Shown here: positions 1-8,624 of the stretch, piece after piece | Position numbering within the stretch: position 1 is the stretch's first letter | Layout: each line of letters begins with the position of its first letter | Origin: Acidisoma cellulosilyticum | Lineage (GTDB): Bacteria; Pseudomonadota; Alphaproteobacteria; Acetobacterales; Acetobacteraceae | Length of the DNA stretch: 64,000 nt | Assembly: GCF_020621385.1 (NCBI RefSeq) | Contig: NZ_JAESVA010000011.1 | Span: forward strand, 62,001-126,000 | Direction: 5' to 3' | Made by a program: the position numbers and the translations under genes | The notes under the pieces: generated by a model | Seen by the model: only the letters and a program-made list of their open reading frames with translations | The model's database searches: none | Told to the model about the DNA's origin: nothing

Positions 1-331
1 CATGGGCCGGCACCTCAGCATGACCGAGCAGGAAGGCAATCTTCTCCCGGCTTTTGGGTGGATGCAGCGACAGCACATCGACGCCGAACATGGCATCCAG
101 AGCGATGCCGAGGGACGGTTCAGCCGCCGGGCGCAAGACCTGGACCGCCACATCATTCATGGCGGTGACGCGGTGATCCGCGTCCAGCCAGACGATACCC
201 GGGTTGAACTGCTCCAGCTTGTGTTGGAACGTCGACTCCGCAGGCGCTCGCGCTACGGTGCCATCTGGCTCCGCTGCCGGGATATCAGCTTGGGCAACGT
301 TGGCCGGCGGTGTCTGCGGCCCATTCTTCAT
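1..331 (-). CDS. rcoM: RcoM-like CO-sensing heme-PAS transcriptional regulator (C-terminal part outside window)
   Basis: Only the N-terminal part is present; the gene runs off the left edge. The visible ~110 residues are a PAS domain containing FQHKLEQFNPGIVWLD, an AMNDVAVQVL stretch and FGVDVLSLHPPKSREK. This pattern matches my recollection of Burkholderia xenovorans RcoM, a CO sensor whose PAS heme is bound by a His in the LHP motif; the corresponding His here is residue 90. The LytTR DNA-binding domain expected at the C-terminus is not in view. I chose the ATG at 331 because GGGGAG lies just upstream; an upstream ATG at 358 has no clear ribosome binding site. It is divergent from the cox operon, as rcoM often is, so it is the likely CO-dependent activator of coxMSL. 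Family call is by motif only. Confidence 0.8.
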   Translation of the reverse strand, partial: MKNGPQTPPANVAQADIPAAEPDGTVARAPAESTFQHKLEQFNPGIVWLDADHRVTAMNDVAVQVLRPAAEPSLGIALDAMFGVDVLSLHPPKSREKIAFLLGHAEVPAH

Positions 332-486
332 GCCGTCATCTCCCCCCGGTGGCGCCATGACTGCGAAACGTCTGACGCGCCGGAACGCTTGCCTTAACGG
401 CCTTTTTTACGCGCATCCGCGACTTCAGGGCCGCACCCTATGAAGGTTTGGTGGGCACCGCAAGGGCCGGCGCATCTCACGGGCGC

Positions 487-524
487 CAGGCAGGCTTTCA
501 GGCTGCCAATCAGGCGGTTCAGGC
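487..524. promoter_or_regulatory. CAGGC direct-repeat cluster upstream of coxM, candidate RcoM site
   Basis: CAGGC occurs five times on the plus strand within 38 bases (487, 491, 499, 511, 520). Three copies carry the longer form WTCAGGC, at 497-503, 509-515 and 518-524. It sits in the divergent gap between the rcoM-like gene and coxM. LytTR-type regulators bind short direct repeats about one helical turn apart, and RcoM is reported to need several such repeats, so this is a reasonable operator candidate. Spacings here (12 and 9) are uneven, so the assignment is tentative. Nothing else gene-like is visible in 359-653. Confidence 0.4.
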
Positions 525-653
525 AAAAATGGTTGATATCATCCCGCGCCTTCTTCGAAGGTTACGTCAAAGCCCGTCACTGGATCCCATTGTAACAACA
601 GTGGAATTCTTTCAATCCTGTCCAAGCGCGGCCAGGCTTGCAATGGAGGATCA

Positions 654-1520
654 ATGATCCCGCGCCCGTTCGCCTATCACGCGCCCGATTCCATTGGCGC
701 AGCAATTGCGCTGCTCAGCGACTTTGGTGATCAGGCCAAGCTCCTGGCTGGCGGTCACAGCCTGCTCCCCATGATGAAGCTACGCTTCGCGGCGCCTGAG
801 CACCTGATCGATCTTCGCCGTATCAAGGGGATCCGCGGCATTGACATGCAGGGAGACGAGATAAGCATCGGCGCCATGACAACCGAGCGGGAGATTCTGG
901 CTTCACCCCTCCTGGCGATGCATCTCCCACTATTGGTCGAGACCGCGCGGCAGATTGCCGATCCCCAGGTGCGTTACAAGGGCACGATCGGGGGAGATAT
1001 CGCGCATGGCGATCCCGGGAACGATCATCCGGCTGTCATGCTGGCACTTGACGCGCGTTTCGTGCTGGTCGGGCCCCATGGTGAGCGTGTGGTGCCTGCG
1101 GCGGACTTCTTTCTCGGAACCTATGTCACGGCGATAGAGCCGGATGAGGTGATGACGCAGGTCCGCATCTCCAAGCCGGCCGTCGGCAGTGGCGCCTGCT
1201 ACGCGAAGCTCAAGCGGAAGACAGGGGATTTCGCAACAGCAGCGGCAGCTGTCGTGCTGCGGATGGACAGAGGCATCTGCGCCGATATCGCGATTGCGCT
1301 GACGAATGTGGCACCCACTGCCATGCGGGCGGAGGCGGCGGAAAACGCCTTGCGCGGGCGACCGGTGGAGGACGCGGCCATCGCCGAAGCGGGCGACCTC
1401 GCCATGGCAGCCTGCGAACCCGCAGCCGATTTGCGTGGAGATGAAGCATACAAGCGCGCGATGGCAGGACAGATGGTGCGCCGTGCGCTCCGCACCGCTT
1501 TGTCGCGCTGCACCGGCTGA
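654..1520 (+). CDS. coxM: Aerobic CO dehydrogenase medium (FAD) subunit CoxM
   Basis: 288 residues, the usual length. This flavoprotein subunit passes electrons from the CoxS iron-sulfur clusters to FAD and on to the quinone pool. The two FAD motifs are in the positions known for Oligotropha CoxM: AGGHS at residues 32-36 and TIGGD at 111-115 (followed by [12 protein letters not shown]). The ATG at 654 follows GGAGG at a good distance. It is first in the plus-strand cox operon; coxS begins 13 bases downstream. The CoxL active site downstream shows this is a true CO dehydrogenase and not another xanthine-oxidase-family flavoprotein. Confidence 0.95.
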   Translation: MIPRPFAYHAPDSIGAAIALLSDFGDQAKLLAGGHSLLPMMKLRFAAPEHLIDLRRIKGIRGIDMQGDEISIGAMTTEREILASPLLAMHLPLLVETARQIADPQVRYKGTIGGDIAHGDPGNDHPAVMLALDARFVLVGPHGERVVPAADFFLGTYVTAIEPDEVMTQVRISKPAVGSGACYAKLKRKTGDFATAAAAVVLRMDRGICADIAIALTNVAPTAMRAEAAENALRGRPVEDAAIAEAGDLAMAACEPAADLRGDEAYKRAMAGQMVRRALRTALSRCTG

Positions 1521-1533
1521 GGGAGAGACGCCT

Positions 1534-2055
1534 ATGGCCAAAAAAACCGTGGTCAGCTTCCGGCTGAACCAAGCCGATGTCGACGTTCTGGTGGAACCGC
1601 GTGAATTGCTGATCCATACGCTGCGCGACAAGCTGGACCATACGGGACCACATATCGGTTGCGAGACCAGCCATTGTGGGGCCTGCACCGTCGATCTTGA
1701 CGGGATGTCGGTCAAATCCTGTACGGTATTGACCGTGCAATGTGCGGATCTCGATGTTCTGACGATCGAAGGTTTCGCCAAGGGCGGCCAGCTGCATGCG
1801 CTGCAGGAGGGCTTCATGCAGGAGCATGGGCTGCAATGCGGCTTCTGTACGCCGGGAATGATTACCCGTGCCTATCGGCTTTTACAGGAAATTCCCGATC
1901 CGACGGAGGAGGATATCCGCTATTGGATGTCAGGAAATCTCTGCCGCTGCACCGGCTACCAGAATATCGTGAAAGCCATCCAATATGCCGCCGCCAAGCT
2001 GCGCGGCGAGGTGGTTGAGACATCGCATCCCATGATGGCGGAGGTAACGGTCTGA
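1534..2055 (+). CDS. coxS: Aerobic CO dehydrogenase small (2Fe-2S) subunit CoxS
   Basis: 173 residues. It carries two [2Fe-2S] clusters that link the molybdenum site of CoxL to the FAD of CoxM. The N-terminal plant-ferredoxin-type cluster uses Cys43, Cys48, Cys51 and Cys63 ([11 protein letters not shown]...C). The helical C-terminal cluster uses Cys102, Cys105, Cys137 and Cys139 (CGFCTPGM and CRCTGY). These positions agree closely with the characterised Oligotropha protein. The ATG at 1534 follows a GGGAGAGA site; in-frame sequence further upstream lies inside coxM. The stop overlaps the coxL start by one base, indicating translational coupling. Confidence 0.95.
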   Translation: MAKKTVVSFRLNQADVDVLVEPRELLIHTLRDKLDHTGPHIGCETSHCGACTVDLDGMSVKSCTVLTVQCADLDVLTIEGFAKGGQLHALQEGFMQEHGLQCGFCTPGMITRAYRLLQEIPDPTEEDIRYWMSGNLCRCTGYQNIVKAIQYAAAKLRGEVVETSHPMMAEVTV

Positions 2056-4475
2056 TGAACGAGATTGCTCGTGATCCGGCGGCAGACCTGGGTCGTCTGG
2101 AAAGACTGGAAGGCATCGGTTGCGCCCGCAAACGGCGGGAGGATCCGCGCTTTATCCAGGGTCGTGGCACCTATGTGGATGATATCCATCTGCCCGGCAT
2201 GCTGTTCGGCATCATGATCCGCAGCCCCTACGCCCATGCGCGCATCAAATCGATCGATACGTCGCGGGCCAAGGCCCATCCCGGCGTGCATGCGGTGCTC
2301 ACGGCCGAGGATCTGAAACCCTTCAAGCTGCATTGGATGCCGACCCTGGCAGGCGACGTGCAGGCAGTGCTGGCCGACGGCAAGGTCTCCTTCCAGAACC
2401 AGGAAGTTGCCTTCGTCGTCGCGGAGGACCGATATATTGCCGCCGACGCCGCTGAAATGGTGGAGGTGGAATACGAGGAATTGCCGGTCGTCGTTGACCC
2501 CTTCAAGGCCATGTTGCCGGATGCCCCGGTCATCCGCGATGATCTGGCCGGGAAGGACGTCGGTGCGCATGGCGCACGACGCCATCACAATCACATCTTC
2601 AATTGGCAGATCGGCGACCGTGACCGCACGGACCGCGCCTTCGACGCGGCCGCCGTCACCGTGTCCCAGGATATGCTTTATCCGCGTGTGCATCCCTGTC
2701 CGCTTGAGACATGCGGTTGCGTCGCCAGTTATGATGCGGTGCGCGGGGATTTGACGGTCTGGATCACCTCCCAGGCGCCGCATGTCGTGCGCACCGTCGT
2801 CGGGCTGCTGTCCTCCATTCCGGAATCGAAAATCCGTATCATCTCGCCGGATATCGGCGGCGGCTTCGGCAATAAGGTCGGCGTCTATCCCGGCTATGTC
2901 ACGGCGATCGCGGCTTCCATCGTGCTCGGGCGGCCGGTCAAATGGATCGAATCGCGCAACGAGAATCTCACCACCACGGCTTTCGCGCGTGATTATTGGA
3001 TGACGGGCGAATTGGCGGCCGATACGGACGGCCGCATCAAGGCGCTGCGTGTGAAGGTATTGGCCGATCACGGCGCCTTCGATGCTTGCGCCGATCCCAC
3101 TAAATGGCCGGCGGGCATGTTCCATGTCTGCACCGGCTCCTATGACATCGCCAATGCGCATGTCTCGGTCGATGGCGTCTATACCAACAAATTTCCGGGA
3201 GGCGTTTCCTATCGCTGTTCCTTCCGTGTCACGGAGGCAGTCTATCTGATCGAACGCATGATCGATGTCCTGGCGCAAAAGCTTGGCATCGATAAAGCGG
3301 AGATCAGGCTGCGGAACTTCATTCCCAAGGACAAGTTCCCTTATCACTCGGCGCTGGGCCTGGACTATGATTCGGGTGACTATACACCTGCCTTGCAGAA
3401 GGTCATGAAGGCGGTCGACTATGATGCGCTGCGGGCCGAGCAGGCAGCGAAGCGCGCTGACCCTGATTGTCCGACTTTGATGGGTATCGGTATCACCACC
3501 TTCACCGAGATTGTGGGCGCAGGCCCGTCCAAAAGCTGCGATATCCTCGGCATCGGCATGTTCGACAGTTGTGAGATCCGCGTGCATCCCGATGGATCGG
3601 CCATCGCGCGCATGGGGACGATCAGCCAGGGCCAGGGCCATCAGACCACCTATGCCCAGATCATCGCGACGGAGGCCGGCATCCCGGCGTCGGTGATCCA
3701 AGTCGAGGAAGGGGATACATCAACCGCGCCCTATGGTCTTGGCACCTACGGGTCACGCTCCACGCCGGTGGCCGGGGCGGCGGTTGCCCGCGCGTCCCAC
3801 AAGATCCGTGAGAAGGCCCGCAAGATCGCTGCCCATCTTCTGGAAGTCTCGCCCGACGACATGGAATTCGACCTTGATCAGTTTCGGGTCAAGGGTGACC
3901 CGGCACGCGCCAAAAGCATGAAAGAGATCGCCTGGGCAGCCTATAACAACGTGCCGGAAGGCATGGAAATGGGTCTGGAGGCTGTGGATTACTACGATCC
4001 GCCGAATTTCACCTTTCCGTTCGGCGCTTATCTGGCGGTCGTCGATGTCCTGAAGGCAACCGGTGAGATCAAGGTGCGTCGCTTCTATGCGCTGGATGAT
4101 TGCGGCACGCGGATCAACCCTATGATCATCGAGGGCCAGATCCACGGCGGCTTGACCGAGGGCTTCGCCGTCGCCTTCGGGCAGGAACTGCCTTACGACG
4201 AGCAGGGCAATGTGCTGGGCGGCACCTTGATGGATTACTTCCTGCCGACCGCTGTCGAGACCCCGCATTGGGAGACGGATTTTACCGTGACGCCGTCTCC
4301 TCATCATCCGATTGGCGCCAAAGGTGTTGCGGAGTCGCCGCATGTCGGCTCCATCCCCTGTTTCAGCAATGCCGTGATCGATGCTTTCGCGCATTTGGGC
4401 GTGACGCATACCGGCATGCCGCATAACGCCTATCGCACCTGGCAACAATTGCTTGCCCTGAATATCGCCGGCTGA
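2055..4475 (+). CDS. coxL: Aerobic CO dehydrogenase large (Mo-Cu) subunit CoxL, form I
   Basis: 806 residues, close to the 809 of Oligotropha CoxL. It oxidises CO to CO2 at a molybdopterin cytosine dinucleotide site bridged through sulfur to copper. The active-site loop reads SYRCSFR with the copper-binding Cys at residue 388, the same number as in the characterised enzyme. The conserved Glu of the GVAES motif is residue 760. The CSFR core is diagnostic of form I (true CO dehydrogenase), against GAGR in form II. The loop begins with Ser where form I proteins usually have Ala. The molybdopterin-contact segment GGGFGNK and the QGQGHQTTYAQI stretch are intact. Confidence 0.96.
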   Translation: MNEIARDPAADLGRLERLEGIGCARKRREDPRFIQGRGTYVDDIHLPGMLFGIMIRSPYAHARIKSIDTSRAKAHPGVHAVLTAEDLKPFKLHWMPTLAGDVQAVLADGKVSFQNQEVAFVVAEDRYIAADAAEMVEVEYEELPVVVDPFKAMLPDAPVIRDDLAGKDVGAHGARRHHNHIFNWQIGDRDRTDRAFDAAAVTVSQDMLYPRVHPCPLETCGCVASYDAVRGDLTVWITSQAPHVVRTVVGLLSSIPESKIRIISPDIGGGFGNKVGVYPGYVTAIAASIVLGRPVKWIESRNENLTTTAFARDYWMTGELAADTDGRIKALRVKVLADHGAFDACADPTKWPAGMFHVCTGSYDIANAHVSVDGVYTNKFPGGVSYRCSFRVTEAVYLIERMIDVLAQKLGIDKAEIRLRNFIPKDKFPYHSALGLDYDSGDYTPALQKVMKAVDYDALRAEQAAKRADPDCPTLMGIGITTFTEIVGAGPSKSCDILGIGMFDSCEIRVHPDGSAIARMGTISQGQGHQTTYAQIIATEAGIPASVIQVEEGDTSTAPYGLGTYGSRSTPVAGAAVARASHKIREKARKIAAHLLEVSPDDMEFDLDQFRVKGDPARAKSMKEIAWAAYNNVPEGMEMGLEAVDYYDPPNFTFPFGAYLAVVDVLKATGEIKVRRFYALDDCGTRINPMIIEGQIHGGLTEGFAVAFGQELPYDEQGNVLGGTLMDYFLPTAVETPHWETDFTVTPSPHHPIGAKGVAESPHVGSIPCFSNAVIDAFAHLGVTHTGMPHNAYRTWQQLLALNIAG

Positions 4476-4490
4476 GCCAAGGAAAGCGCC

Positions 4491-5111
4491 ATGAAGATCA
4501 CAATCGACAAAAGCCTTGACCTGGCGCTGAGCCCGGACCTGGCCTGGGCCATGCTGAACGATATCGAAGGTGTGACGGCGTGCCTGCCCGGCGCCAAGAT
4601 CACCGAGACGATTGACGAGACGCATTTTAAGGGCACGGTCTCGGTCAAACTCGGGCCCGCAACCGTCAGCTTTAAGGGCAATATCGAAATTGCCGAGCGT
4701 GACGCCAAGGCGCGCAGTCTGCATATCATCGGCACCGGCTCCGATATGGGTGGCACCTCTGGCGCCTCGCTTGATCTGCACGCGGTGGTGGAGGCGACGG
4801 ATGGCGGTTCGCGTCTCAGCGGCAAGTCGGACGTGACCGTGACCGGCAAGGTGGCGACCTTCGGTGCGCGATTGATGAACAGCGTGTCCGATGTGCTGTT
4901 GCAGAAGTTCTTCGCCAATCTGGCAATGCGGGCCGAGGCCTTGCAGGCGGCGCAGCCCCTGGTCGCCACCGCTGCGACGGAGAATGTCATGTCTCTGCCG
5001 GCGGCACCCGCCGCGCCCGCCGCCGAGACGAACCTCAACGCCCTGGCTTTGGCCTGGGCGGTGATCAAGGATTTCCTCGCCAATCTGTTCCGCCGCACGA
5101 AGGCGACATGA
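4491..5111 (+). CDS. coxG: CO dehydrogenase accessory protein CoxG
   Basis: 206 residues, SRPBCC/CoxG family. The N-terminal ~150 residues fit the family (start MKITIDKSLDLALSPDLAWAML, then CLPGAKI and FKGTVSVKLGP). An Ala/Pro-rich linker leads to a C-terminal segment around residues 180-200 rich in Leu, Ala and Trp, ending in basic residues, which could be a membrane anchor. CoxG proteins are reported to recruit CO dehydrogenase to the membrane, and a quinone-carrying role has been proposed. It follows coxL by 15 bases with an AAGGAA site and overlaps coxD by ATGA. Confidence 0.9.
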   Translation: MKITIDKSLDLALSPDLAWAMLNDIEGVTACLPGAKITETIDETHFKGTVSVKLGPATVSFKGNIEIAERDAKARSLHIIGTGSDMGGTSGASLDLHAVVEATDGGSRLSGKSDVTVTGKVATFGARLMNSVSDVLLQKFFANLAMRAEALQAAQPLVATAATENVMSLPAAPAAPAAETNLNALALAWAVIKDFLANLFRRTKAT

Positions 5112-6022
5112 CGGGCAAGGCTCCCGCAATGGGTGAAGGGCGAATGGCCGCCATCCAGGCGATGCAGCAAAGCCTGGAGGCTGCCGGTTATATTTGCGAG
5201 CGCGACCTGGCAGCGACCTTGCTATTGATGAGCGAGCTTCAACGCCCCTTGCTGGTGGAAGGCGCGCCCGGTGTCGGCAAGACCGAAATTGCCAAGGTCC
5301 TGGCGCGGACAAGAAAAACCAGCTTGATTCGTCTGCAATGTTTCGAAGGGCTGGACGTGCACCACGCCCTTTATGAATGGAACTACCAGCGCCAGTTGCT
5401 CGCGATCCGCATGGCCGAGGCTGCGGGGTCAAGCGCTTTGGATGAGGAAGCCTTGTTCTCGGGCAGCTATCTGCTCAAGCGCCCATTGCTGGAAGCCCTG
5501 CTGCACGCAACGCCCGCTGTCTTGCTGATCGATGAAGTTGACCGCGCCGATGAAGCTTTCGAGGCTTTTCTGTTGGAAGTGCTGTCCGACTATCAGGTCA
5601 GCATTCCTGAAATGGGCACCATTAGCGCCGTCAGTATCCCGCTGGTTGTTCTGACATCGAATGCGTCCCGTGAATTGTCGGACGCGTTGCGCCGGCGGTG
5701 TCTGTACCACTACCTCGATAGCCCGAGCTTCGCGAAGGAATTGGCGATCCTGCAGCTGCGCCTGCCGCAGATCGAGGATCGGCTGGGGCGGCAGATTGTG
5801 GAATTCGCCCAGGCTCTGCGGCAACTCGGCCTGAAGAAACAGCCCGGCCTGGCCGAAACGCTGGATTGGGCGGCGGCCCTTCTCGGGCTCGGCGTTTCCA
5901 GCCTGGATGAGGCCGGGTCCGACCGCATCAGGAACACGCTCTCCACCCTGCTGAAGACGCAGGAGGATGTGCGGGCGATGGAGCCGGTGGTGCTGGACCG
6001 GCTGCTGGCCTTGGCGGGATAG
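5108..6022 (+). CDS. coxD: MoxR-type AAA+ ATPase CoxD
   Basis: 304 residues. MoxR-family AAA+ ATPase that in carboxidotrophs is needed to mature the Cu-S-Mo centre of CoxL. The Walker A motif GAPGVGKTE is near residue 53, and Walker B LLIDEVDRAD near residue 138. The sensor segment VLTSNASRELSDALRRRC follows. The first ATG overlaps the coxG stop, so the start is well constrained. It is the usual partner of the von Willebrand protein encoded next (coxE). Confidence 0.92.
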   Translation: MTGKAPAMGEGRMAAIQAMQQSLEAAGYICERDLAATLLLMSELQRPLLVEGAPGVGKTEIAKVLARTRKTSLIRLQCFEGLDVHHALYEWNYQRQLLAIRMAEAAGSSALDEEALFSGSYLLKRPLLEALLHATPAVLLIDEVDRADEAFEAFLLEVLSDYQVSIPEMGTISAVSIPLVVLTSNASRELSDALRRRCLYHYLDSPSFAKELAILQLRLPQIEDRLGRQIVEFAQALRQLGLKKQPGLAETLDWAAALLGLGVSSLDEAGSDRIRNTLSTLLKTQEDVRAMEPVVLDRLLALAG

Positions 6023-6028
6023 CGCCGA

Positions 6029-7201
6029 ATGGCCGCATTCGCCACGACGCCCGGCGCCGCCGCTACCGCCCGTATTGCGGGTTTTGTTGCGACCTTGCGC
6101 AGCAATGGCTTCGTTATCGGTCAGCGGGAGACGGAGGATGCGCTGAGCCTGGCCGGTTCCGTGGGCATTATGGAAAGGCAGCCGCTGCGATGGGGATGGC
6201 GCAGCCTGCTCTGCACGCGCGCCGCGGATTGGGTGCGGTTCGATGATCTGTTCGACAGCTATTGGCTGCCGCCCAATAAGCAGGGCCTGGGCGAAACCCG
6301 GGCCGGTGGCGCCGGCCTCGTGACGATGGCCGAGGACGCATGGAACGGGGCAGGGCGCGCCGGCCCCGTGCTGCAACGGGATGAGGTCGAGGATGATACT
6401 GGCCTGCCGGGGGACACCGCTGCCCAGGACGGCGCCAGTGCGACGGCGACGATCGAAACCGCGGATTTCCGCTCGCTGTCGGATCGGCTGCAGACCTATG
6501 CCATTGAGGCGGCCATTCGGGATTTCGCGCGACGCCTCAAACGGCTGCGCATCCGGCGGGAGCAAAGCCGTCGGCGCGGCGCGCGGATTGATCTGCGGCA
6601 GACCTTGCGGCTGAGTGTCGGCACGGGGGGTTCTCCCCACACGCTGCGCTTTCGGGCGCCGCGTCGGGTGCGCCCGCGCCTGGTTCTCCTGCTTGACGTC
6701 AGCCGGTCCATGTCCCTGACCAGCTTCTTCTATCTGCGGGTGGCGCGTTCGCTGGCACTCGAATTGGGCGATGTGCATGTCTTTCTCTACCATACGCAGC
6801 TAACCCATGTGTCCGAGGCGCTCAGGGATTCCGACCCCTGGCGCGCGCAGGAGCGGTTGCAGCTTCTCTCCGCCGGCTGGGCGGGCGGCACGCGCATAGG
6901 CGAATGCCTCGGCAGCTTCAATCGCCTCCATGCCGGTCGCCTGGTTCATGCCCGCACGGCCGTGATCGTCGCGAGCGACGGTTATGACACGGGCCCTGCC
7001 GGAATCCTGGGGGCGGAGATGGCGGCGCTTTCCCGCCGCGCACATCGGATCATCTGGTTCAATCCGGCAAAGGCCGATCCGCGCTACGCGCCTGTCGCCC
7101 GTGGGATGCGCGAGGCCATGCCCTTTATCGATCTGTTGACGGCCGGCAATTCGCTCACCGCCTTGGAAGCTGCACTCTCGCAAGTGGTGGCAAGCCTATG
7201 A
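6029..7201 (+). CDS. coxE: von Willebrand factor A domain protein CoxE
   Basis: 390 residues. VWA/CoxE protein that works with CoxD in CO dehydrogenase maturation. The C-terminal half holds the VWA fold with a MIDAS motif, DVSRSMS (near residue 222), followed by the family's THVSEAL and GGTRIGECL segments. The N-terminal ~130 residues are the helical CoxE region, and a linker (about 105-145) is rich in Ala, Thr, Glu and Asp. It starts six bases after coxD and its stop overlaps the next ATG. Confidence 0.92.
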   Translation: MAAFATTPGAAATARIAGFVATLRSNGFVIGQRETEDALSLAGSVGIMERQPLRWGWRSLLCTRAADWVRFDDLFDSYWLPPNKQGLGETRAGGAGLVTMAEDAWNGAGRAGPVLQRDEVEDDTGLPGDTAAQDGASATATIETADFRSLSDRLQTYAIEAAIRDFARRLKRLRIRREQSRRRGARIDLRQTLRLSVGTGGSPHTLRFRAPRRVRPRLVLLLDVSRSMSLTSFFYLRVARSLALELGDVHVFLYHTQLTHVSEALRDSDPWRAQERLQLLSAGWAGGTRIGECLGSFNRLHAGRLVHARTAVIVASDGYDTGPAGILGAEMAALSRRAHRIIWFNPAKADPRYAPVARGMREAMPFIDLLTAGNSLTALEAALSQVVASL

Positions 7202-7827
7202 CCCAGGCCGCATATGTCTCGGCGGTCATTCTCGCGGGCGGCCTTTCCTCGCGCATGGGGGGTGCCCATAAGCTGCTGCTCGATATCGGCGGGGAATCGA
7301 TGCTGCGCCGCGTGGTGCGCGCTGTGCTTGCGGTGGGGCCGGCCGAGGTGGTGGTCGTTACCGGCCATCGGGCGCCAGAGATCCGGGCGGCGCTGGACGA
7401 TCTGGCCGTCCGCTTCGCCCACAACCCCGTCTTCGCGGAAGGCCAGCCGGGCTCCGTCGTGACGGGCGTGCGCGCCTTAAGCGCTATCTGCCAAGCGGTC
7501 ATGATCGTGCTGGGGGATCAGCCGATGCTGACGCCGGACAGCTTGCGCCATGTGATCGCGGCCTATGCTGCCATGCCCGCCGGGCGTTCGATCCTGGTGC
7601 CGACATGGAAGGGGCAGCGCGGCAACCCGGTGCTGTTCGCGTCCCACCATATTCCGGCGATCCGGGCAGGCGATCTCAAGCTCGGCTGCCGCCGCCTGAT
7701 TGAATCCTATCCGGATGAGGTCGCCCTGGTCGCGATGGCGGATGACGCCTTCGTGCGCGATTGCGACACGCCGGCAGACTACCAGGCCGTGCGGCGGCAG
7801 CTTGGGTTTGAACCGGTGGAGGTTTGA
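7198..7827 (+). CDS. MobA/MocA-like molybdopterin cytidylyltransferase
   Basis: 209 residues, NTP-transferase fold. The nucleotide-binding N-terminus reads ILAGGLSSRMG followed by a conserved Lys (HKLLLDIGG), and the substrate loop LGDQPMLTP is present. The close relative MocA attaches CMP to molybdopterin, producing the cytosine dinucleotide cofactor that CoxL requires. The place in the cox operon, overlapping coxE by ATGA, supports that role. GMP transfer (MobA) is less likely in this context. A dedicated cytidylyltransferase gene is common in cox and other xanthine-oxidase-family operons. Confidence 0.85.
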   Translation: MTQAAYVSAVILAGGLSSRMGGAHKLLLDIGGESMLRRVVRAVLAVGPAEVVVVTGHRAPEIRAALDDLAVRFAHNPVFAEGQPGSVVTGVRALSAICQAVMIVLGDQPMLTPDSLRHVIAAYAAMPAGRSILVPTWKGQRGNPVLFASHHIPAIRAGDLKLGCRRLIESYPDEVALVAMADDAFVRDCDTPADYQAVRRQLGFEPVEV

Positions 7828-7829
7828 GG

Positions 7830-8624
7830 ATGGGTGCTGTACCTGATCTGACCGAACTCATGGCCGCCATGAAACGGCAGGCCCAGCCATTTGCGCTGGC
7901 AACCGTCGTGCGGACGGCCTCGGCCACTGCCGCCAAGGCCGGGGCCAAGGCGGTGATCCTGGCGGATGGCACTGTCACTGCGGGCTGGATCGGCGGCGGC
8001 TGCGCACGCGGCGCCGTCTTGCGTGCGGCGCGCGCGGCTTTGGCAGATGGCCAGCCGCGGCTGATTTCGGTCCAGCCGGAAGATCAGTTGCAAGCGCATC
8101 ATGTGGTCGCCGGCGAAATACGCGACGGTGTTGAATTCGCCCGCAACGCCTGCGCGAGCCAAGGTGTGATGGATATCTTCGTCGAGCCGGTTCTGCCACT
8201 GCCGCGCCTGCGCGTTCACGGGGCATCGCCCGTCGCGCTCGTGCTTCTCCGCCTTGCGCCCGAGTTCGGCTTTGCAGTGACGGCGGAAGGGCCAGCCGAG
8301 GCGCTCGGTCAGTCCGAACCGACGAGTGCGCAAGACTATGTCGTGGTCGCAACCCAAGGCCGTGGTGATATCGACGCGCTGAAAGCGGCGCTGGCGGCTG
8401 ACGCCACTTACACGGCCTTCGTCGGATCGACGCGCAAGGTCGCGACGCTCAAGGCGGCGATGCTGGCCGAGGGTTATACCGCTGCGCAATTGGCCCGGCT
8501 GCACGGGCCCGCCGGCATGGCGATCGGTGCCGTGACAGCGGAGGAGATTGCCTTGTCGATCCTGGCGGAAATGGTGCGGGAGAGACGTGGGCGACCGTCG
8601 GCCGCCAAGGCTGATAACGCATGA
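7830..8624 (+). CDS. coxF: XdhC-family cofactor insertion/sulfuration protein, CoxF-like
   Basis: 264 residues, with both XdhC regions: an N-terminal domain with TVVRTASATAAKAGAKAVI and the signature GWIGGGCARGAVLRAA, and a C-terminal Rossmann-like region with TAFVGSTRK and GPAGMAIGAVTAEEIALSI. XdhC proteins bind molybdenum cofactor, help sulfurate it and insert it into xanthine-oxidase-family enzymes. I chose the ATG at 7830, seven bases after GGAGG; an in-frame TTG at 7824 is a worse choice. The gene overlaps its downstream neighbour by ATGA. The coxF symbol rests on operon position as well as family. Confidence 0.8.
   Translation: MGAVPDLTELMAAMKRQAQPFALATVVRTASATAAKAGAKAVILADGTVTAGWIGGGCARGAVLRAARAALADGQPRLISVQPEDQLQAHHVVAGEIRDGVEFARNACASQGVMDIFVEPVLPLPRLRVHGASPVALVLLRLAPEFGFAVTAEGPAEALGQSEPTSAQDYVVVATQGRGDIDALKAALAADATYTAFVGSTRKVATLKAAMLAEGYTAAQLARLHGPAGMAIGAVTAEEIALSILAEMVRERRGRPSAAKADNA

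Noticed and set aside
1956-3701. A 581-codon minus-strand open frame opposite coxL
   Set aside because: Antisense shadow of coxL; no recognisable motif or ribosome binding site.
3753-5432. A 559-codon minus-strand open frame opposite coxL, coxG and coxD
   Set aside because: It lies across three well-supported plus-strand genes, has no domain and shows the Arg/Gly/His-rich look of antisense in GC-rich DNA.
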